A stretch of 64,000 bases of DNA from Haliclystus octoradiatus. Its lineage: Eukaryota; Cnidaria; Staurozoa; Stauromedusae; Haliclystidae. Both the position numbers and the translations under genes were made by a program. The notes under the pieces were generated by a model, which worked only from the letters and a program-made list of their open reading frames with translations, had not been told where the DNA came from and did no database searches. Below, in pieces: positions 59,078-64,000 of the stretch (within the stretch, counting starts at the first letter, position 1; each line of letters opens with the position of its first letter). The stretch covers positions 16,805,807 to 16,869,806 of the forward strand of contig OU744453.1 in assembly GCA_916610825.1 (NCBI GenBank), given 5' to 3'.

Positions 59078-59117
59078 TGCAGCTGTTACCGTTTTACCGC
59101 TGTATCACTATTCTATT

Positions 59118-59610
59118 GCTAGATGAGTGGTTCGTTACGCATAACGCAATGATGGGAGATGACCTTTACCGATTGTCTAAGGTAATAGGCCACAGATTTT
59201 TGAATGCAATTCCCTCTGGACCATTCCATCGACAGTCATATGCAATCATTTGAGGTTCAAGAAAAATTACCTTAGGGTACCTACATTACCATTTATTGCA
59301 GTTAGTGTAGTTAACTGGAGAATGTAATATTATCATATAAAGTCAATACCCAATTGCACTTCAGGGACTTTGCGACCCACTTTGGGATGACTGTCACTCC
59401 TTTGATAATAGCTCATCATGAGTACGTTAACATCGTTTATGAAAAATTCATGAGCTCAAATCATTTTTTTTTGGCAGGGGCAATTATCACTATGTACAGT
59501 ATGTAGTTAGCTGAAAATTTGATGCGTCTATAAGGAAATTATTGCTGAATTGACCTTAGGGGGTTTGAACCACAATCTATTACATTTCGAGTCTGGTTGC
59601 AGTACCATTT
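59118..59610 (-). mobile_element. Degenerate tRNA-SINE relic, split
   Basis: Body fragments at 59118-59235 (AATGCAATTCCCTCTGGACC) and head fragment at 59546-59610 (GGGGGTTTGAACCACAATCT) with about 300 bp between. Confidence 0.55.
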
Positions 59611-59696
59611 GCAAATTATCGAATGGTAGTCAAGATGCAGTTGTTGAACTATGTGATGGTATGTGTATTAATTAATGAGTCTTTTTATTATATGAG

Positions 59697-60080
59697 ACCT
59701 GCAAGAGCTGGTCCATAAGTTCATGATGTGAGTTCACAAACTGTTCATGAATGTCAAATGGTCTCATTTTGACGAGCTTTCCATGCTTATTCATGAACCT
59801 TTTATGGAAAGTTTGTGAAATGCTATAAAAAAATCATGAAGACATACATGTAAATTGGGCAATGTAGCTTTCATGAACTGGTTTCGGTGCACATTTCAAA
59901 ACAATTTTTGACTCCAATCAGTTCAGAATATCATGGTTAATAGGAGTATTTCTAATAATTATTTGATAGTCAAAGAGTCCATATGATTGGTTGATTATTT
60001 CAATGGGACTATACTACTACGCAGAGTGTAGATTTGCGTTTAGAAACTGTTCGTGAACTCATGAAATGTATTTCGCAGGG
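59697..60080. mobile_element. CCCCTG MITE family, diverged copy
   Basis: Starts CCTGCAAGAG and ends TTTCGCAGGG with GTTCATGAA-type words between. The middle is diverged. Confidence 0.5.
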
Positions 60081-60732
60081 ATATGCCTTCGAATCTTCTG
60101 TAAATTACTTAAATGTAAAAGATGCAGATGAATTGTTTTATTCTTGTGCCATTATCTGTTATTATAATTTTAGTTGATGGCTATTATGTTTGATTTGCCT
60201 CGTTTGTGATATTAGTTAATACGTTGTTAATAGAATAGGCACGTTGACGTCATGCATGTCAACAAGGGTATATACGTAGCTTGCATGATAATAAAATGCG
60301 GCACATAAATGACGATAGATTGAAATTGTTCCCGTGTTAATAGTTTAATGTTTAATAATAGTTTAGCTTGAATGTGTTTATTCCGTATCATGTAAAATTG
60401 TTCCTGTCTTAATGACTTTGTTTTGTACTTTTATTATTTGGACTTTAGCATTGACGTAAATAGTTCTTCAGTTCAGTTAGTTTTTGGTGAAGAATAAATT
60501 GTGGAAATTATTGATTGTGTGTTATTGCTACAATTCTATTATCAATTAGCAATGATTTCACAATTTTATTATTATTATATAGTTGTGTGCTAATATAAGA
60601 GTGACGCTGAAATGATCACTTACCAGAGGAGGGTAAACAAATCCACTACTTAGTGATAATAACTTTAAATCGTCAATGAAGGCTGTAAAACAGTGGAAAA
60701 AAGATCTAAATACCCACACAAAAATAGGAAAA
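60081..60732. other. Stretch without recognised genes
   Basis: AT-rich; no coding or repeat signal beyond short words. Confidence 0.4.
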
Positions 60733-60848
60733 CCCCTGCAAAAAATAGTTCAGGAGTTCATGAACAGTTCATGAACAGTTCATAGAAATTTGGGGCCATT
60801 AAACGTTCATGAACTGTTCAGGAACTTCTAAACTGTTTTTCGCAGGGG
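60733..60848. mobile_element. CCCCTG MITE, compact copy
   Basis: 116 bp from CCCCTGCAAAAAATAGTTCA to CTGTTTTTCGCAGGGG. The interior holds repeated AGTTCATGAACAGTTCATGA. Inverted ends and palindromic interior. Confidence 0.8.
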
Positions 60849-61564
60849 AAAAAATAAGGTTACAACATTCACAAATTAAAATTCAATAAACAATTCAGGA
60901 TTATTTTCAAGTCAGATTAAAGTGATATTCTATACAAAAATGTAATAATTTCCGACTAAGTGATAAACTTAATCATCACCGAGTTATAAAAATAACAAAA
61001 ATTTACAAAATCATTATTGAATGGTTCCGCATATCGATGGTGATGTTAGACAATACATCCTCTGTGAAAACATTTCACGAACGTTAAAAGGCCTGATGAA
61101 CAGTCAACAAAGTCAATAAAAAACAGGCTCAAATTTTGCAGCATGGAATAGACTACCACAAAAACATTCACAAACTTACCCCTATAAACAAAATGCAACA
61201 GGCGAAAATAATGCGTATTTGGTTTCTCACTGATAACCAAAACTTCATAATCTTTTTGTGGAGTCTAGAAGAACATATAGAATATAAATGTAGATAGATC
61301 AAGTCAGTCCCTCAGTCACTGATCAGTATTGATTATGGCTAGTGACAAGAAACAAATACCTGTCTGATTATAAATGTAGATAAAAGATGAATTGTCGCTC
61401 TCTAGGCAGCAATACATAACAAAATTTCACATGGCGACTGGCCATGAACAATTGCTTAGCTGATACTTTGTGTGTTGCTCCATGATAGATATTTCGCAAT
61501 ACTGAGTAATTATGAAACTTGGATTAATGTCATCAGTGGTTTGAAAACTCTGGTATATGATGGA

Positions 61565-61775
61565 TCTTATGAACAGGTGGACGCTGTACCCCTGTGAAAA
61601 ACAGTTCAGAAGTTCATGAACAGTTCATGAACAGTTTATGAACGTTAAATGGCTCCAATTTTTCTGAACTGTTCATAAACAGTCAATGAACCCTCACAGA
61701 CAGTTCATGAACTGTTCATGAACTCCTGAACGGTTTTTGCAGGGGTATAGAGGTGACCGTTATGACAGGTTCGAT
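61565..61775. mobile_element. Tigger/pogo-like MITE hosting a CCCCTG MITE
   Basis: GAACAGGTGGACGCTG before 61589 and TAGAGGTGACCGTTATGACA after 61745 are the two halves of one Tigger/pogo-like copy ending GGTTCGATTGTA. Confidence 0.65.
61589..61745. mobile_element. CCCCTG MITE nested in a Tigger/pogo-like MITE
   Basis: 157 bp, CCCCTGTGAAAAACAGTTCA to CGGTTTTTGCAGGGG, with TA on both sides (61587-61588 and 61746-61747). Removing it and one TA restores the host MITE, so the family makes a TA target duplication. Confidence 0.85.
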
Positions 61776-61920
61776 TGTAATAAATAAATTTTCTTACCAA
61801 ATAAGCAATAGCAGATGCAGACCCATAGCTTACAGCTAATCCCAGCAAATGATGTACCTTTAGTAACAACAAAACAACATGTTTAGGGAATATCAACAGA
61901 TGATAGGGTCAGTATATTAT

Positions 61921-62054
61921 TACTTTACAGGTGGCCTTTATATACAGGTTTGATTCAATAGAAAATACTATTTAAGATATCGAAAGAGTGACCACTATAG
62001 ACAGGTTGCCTCTGTATAGAAGTGACCGTTATAACAAGGTTTGACTGTACACTG
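61921..62054. mobile_element. Tigger/pogo-like MITE
   Basis: Contains ACAGGTGGCCTTTATATACA and GAGTGACCACTATAGACAGG, and ends AAGGTTTGACTGTA. Left end is eroded. Confidence 0.65.
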
Positions 62055-62461
62055 TTTCCAGTCCATGTACATTCTAATTCTACTTCAGATAAAGCAGAAA
62101 ACCTTTCACATATCGAATTCTGCTATTTTCATGTTATGTCGGGAAATCAATGTGATGATTGACGTTGATGTGACGTAATATGTAGGGATAATAGGTCTGA
62201 TCAAAGCTATTATCCCATTGTGACCTCATATCGAACCTATTATCCCGAGTTACTGCTTCACATCATGGAACATTAGAAAATAACTCATTATATTGGTAAG
62301 ATCATAAGAATGGAGTTTGAAATCGTACCCAAAATATTTCCTCGAAATAAGAAATATAACACAAACAACAATTCCAGATATGGGCACCCGTATAACCCAT
62401 TTCATCACACTATTGGCCCTCATTATGGTTTGTATTACATTTTCTTTCAAAGCTCCATGAA

Positions 62462-62792
62462 ATTAAGTTCATGAACGTTAAATAACCAAATACTGTCACC
62501 AGGTCATGAAAAGTGGGCCGTTCAATGTTCATGAACGGTTCCTGGACAGATCAAGAGGTTTATGAACAGTGGATGAAGTTCAGGAACTCAACAATTTATT
62601 TTGCAGGGGCAGGGTCCGACAAAAGTGTGGATCCTGGGATCCTAGATCCCGGAAGGCTAGACAAAATTCCGAAGAAAATTGATGTTTTTAATGATTTTCT
62701 GGTCAAACTTCAACAAGAAAATTCAGAAGAAAAGGTTGAAATGCCTTTAGGATTCCAGAAGGCTGAACCTTTTGTCGGACCCTGTGCAGGGG
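62462..62792. mobile_element. CCCCTG MITE copy with its right end split by a hAT-like MITE
   Basis: GTTCATGAAC-type sequence from about 62462 ends TTTTGCAGGGG at 62609, where the hAT-like MITE starts. The terminal TGCAGGGG is repeated after it at 62785-62792. Confidence 0.7.
62610..62784. mobile_element. Intact hAT-like MITE (CAGGGTCCGACAAAAG ends)
   Basis: 175 bp, perfect 16-bp terminal inverted repeats CAGGGTCCGACAAAAG at the left and its complement ending at 62784 (CTTTTGTCGGACCCTG, the match broken only internally). Perfect 8-bp target duplication TGCAGGGG at 62602-62609 and 62785-62792. An apparent 105-codon frame across it is accidental. Older copies: 5063-5229 and 57918-58090. Confidence 0.88.
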
Positions 62793-62957
62793 AAGTATTG
62801 ACCAAATCTTCTACAAACATTAAATTATAGCCAGACAATATAAATGCTATGACAATTACGAGACCTGTCAATTTCTACAGATTTGAAAAGTGTACCAATA
62901 AAAAGTAACACGTCCATTTATCGCTGCCATTTTGAGTTTAATCCTCAAATGTTAAAA

Positions 62958-63296
62958 AAGTAATGTAGACGGTGTTGCCCTACCGAAGGCACCAGTACCA
63001 GTCCTCTATTTCTAGATGAGTGGCTTTTTCGCAGAGAGCAATGATTTTAAACACTCTTTGTTGATCTCAGCCGCGACACTGCAGATCAATTTCAACAGAT
63101 TTCATGGCAGACAGGTCTCGATGCGCCGCAGCTACTGACATTGCATTTCCCGCTGGACCATTCCATCCTTAGATGGTACTCATTTGATGTTCCAGATGAA
63201 ATCAAGGCTGAGTTGACCTTGGGGGGATTCGAACCACAGTCGATCAGATATGATCCGATCTGAAGTTCGGTTGCTCTGCCATCTGAGCTAATCCTC
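62958..63296 (-). mobile_element. tRNA-derived SINE, best preserved copy
   Basis: Minus-strand head GGAGGATTAGCTCAGATGGC with A box, and B box GGTTCGAATCC. Body as in 13097-13444. Target duplication CCTCAAATGTTAAAA (62943-62957) and CCTCAAATGTTAGAA (63297-63311), one mismatch. Confidence 0.9.
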
Positions 63297-63738
63297 CCTC
63301 AAATGTTAGAACATCTTGAGCTTGTAACGGTCGTCAATCAATCCACCAGTTTAAAGAGAACTACTATACCTTAAATAGATTTGTCCAATAATTACTTCCA
63401 CCGTTGGTTTTCGCATATTGTACAGCAGATGTATGTAAATGATGCCATTTCGCTACACAAAAGTAAATAGATACCAATGATAACATCTGGCTTATAAATA
63501 TAATTATGTGCACTGGTATCTCAGTAGCAGACTGCCCGCATCATTTACGAGAAAAAGGGCTTTGACTCCTTGTAAAATCACACATGTTCCATGTATCTGC
63601 CTGTAAACTCGTTATGCCACTCAAACAAACAAACACCTTCTGATGTGAGTTTCGATCACAGTTAAATAAGTGGGAACATATTTTATCAATTAGATGCTAT
63701 CCTCTTATTGGCCAAGATGAATATCTAAATCCGGACAA

Positions 63739-63934
63739 CCCTTGCGAAAAGATTAGTGGAGTTCATGAACTGTTCATGAACTTTACAAAGTTTCATGAAT
63801 AATGTTCATGAAAATATTTTAAACAGTTATGAAAAGTTCATGAACACTAAATCATCCAATTTTAATGAAATTTTTCATGAACTGTTTTTGTGAAAATTAG
63901 ACAATTCAATGTTCATGAGTAACTTTCACAGGGG
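63739..63934. mobile_element. CCCCTG MITE copy
   Basis: From CCCTTGCGAAAAGA to ACTTTCACAGGGG with GAGTTCATGAACTGTTCATG and further GTTCATGAA words inside. Confidence 0.7.
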
Positions 63935-64000
63935 ATAGGCTCTCAATTCGAACACAAAACAAAGTAATCAGTTAATGACGTTCAAAACCATTCACAACAG

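Larger units (their letters stand above)
57530..63452 (-). other. Exon-like segments of an unidentified spliced gene (tentative)
   Basis: Several short minus-strand segments have good acceptor and donor sites and open frames: 63370-63452 (KWHHLHTSAVQYAKTNGG; TTTTGTGTAG / AAG-GTATAG), 62329-62443 (a hydrophobic WVIRVPISGIVVCVIFLIS), 61798-61857 (VHHLLGLAVSYGSASAIAYL; TTG-GTAAGA), 61231-61264 (34 bp), 58741-58811 (LPAITRIVYRGPLTS; GTGAGT donor) and 57530-57566 (GTAAGT donor). Phases do not all agree, so I cannot assemble one protein, and I do not recognise a family. It may be a small membrane protein gene with MITE-filled introns, or chance. Confidence 0.3.

Noticed and set aside
62513-62830. 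105-codon plus-strand frame
   Set aside because: It spans a MITE end, a nested hAT-like MITE and flank; an accidental frame.

Overview
The window is eukaryotic and almost certainly from an invertebrate animal. Evidence: AT-rich DNA, genes split by GT/AG introns, BEL/Pao and Gypsy LTR retrotransposons, a CR1/Jockey-group LINE, a Penelope-like element with hammerhead ribozyme motifs, a tRNA-derived SINE and many small inverted-repeat DNA transposons. The species cannot be named from sequence alone. It is a repeat-dense genomic segment with few host genes.

Layout. 0.1-6.4 kb: an apparently intact two-exon DUF229 (alkaline-phosphatase-like, type II membrane) gene on the minus strand, plus a truncated duplicate of its first exon at the left edge. 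6.4-14.6 kb: an old, broken BEL/Pao element (BEL-A, minus) with 5-bp target duplications; a hAT-type MITE sits in its C-terminal coding region and a SINE in its gag. 15.7-19.2 kb: relics of a PIF/Harbinger transposon, a 5'-truncated LINE and a GTTCATGAAC-rich repeat. 20.1-22.8 kb: a Penelope-like relic with a GIY-YIG endonuclease tail, three hammerhead-like motifs and a 1.3-kb (TAA)n array. 24.7-26.0 kb: a short non-autonomous LTR element. 26.6-30.95 kb: a three-exon host gene (minus) for a secreted, probably GPI-anchored, cysteine-rich protein with eleven 28-residue repeats.

31.4-48.4 kb is a nested pile-up: a minus-strand LINE is interrupted by a Gypsy element with unusually short 98-bp LTRs, and that Gypsy is interrupted by a full-length BEL/Pao element (BEL-B, plus) with an intact 1830-codon ORF and LTRs that read as identical. 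The LINE also carries a 773-bp inverted-repeat transposon. 48.5-54.8 kb: a TTAA-flanked DNA transposon was hit by a third BEL/Pao element (BEL-C, minus), again with LTRs that read as identical, but with an ORF that stops before the integrase catalytic core. 54.8-64 kb is mostly MITEs, some nested in each other, two fuller SINE copies and one relic; a few short exon-like segments on the minus strand hint at an unidentified spliced gene.

The host genes do not form a pathway. The story is mainly insertion history: each nesting is supported by target-site duplications, which gives a relative order (LINE before Gypsy before BEL-B; TTAA transposon before BEL-C; BEL-A before its hAT MITE and SINE). 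All coordinates were read by eye; no alignment or database search was run.
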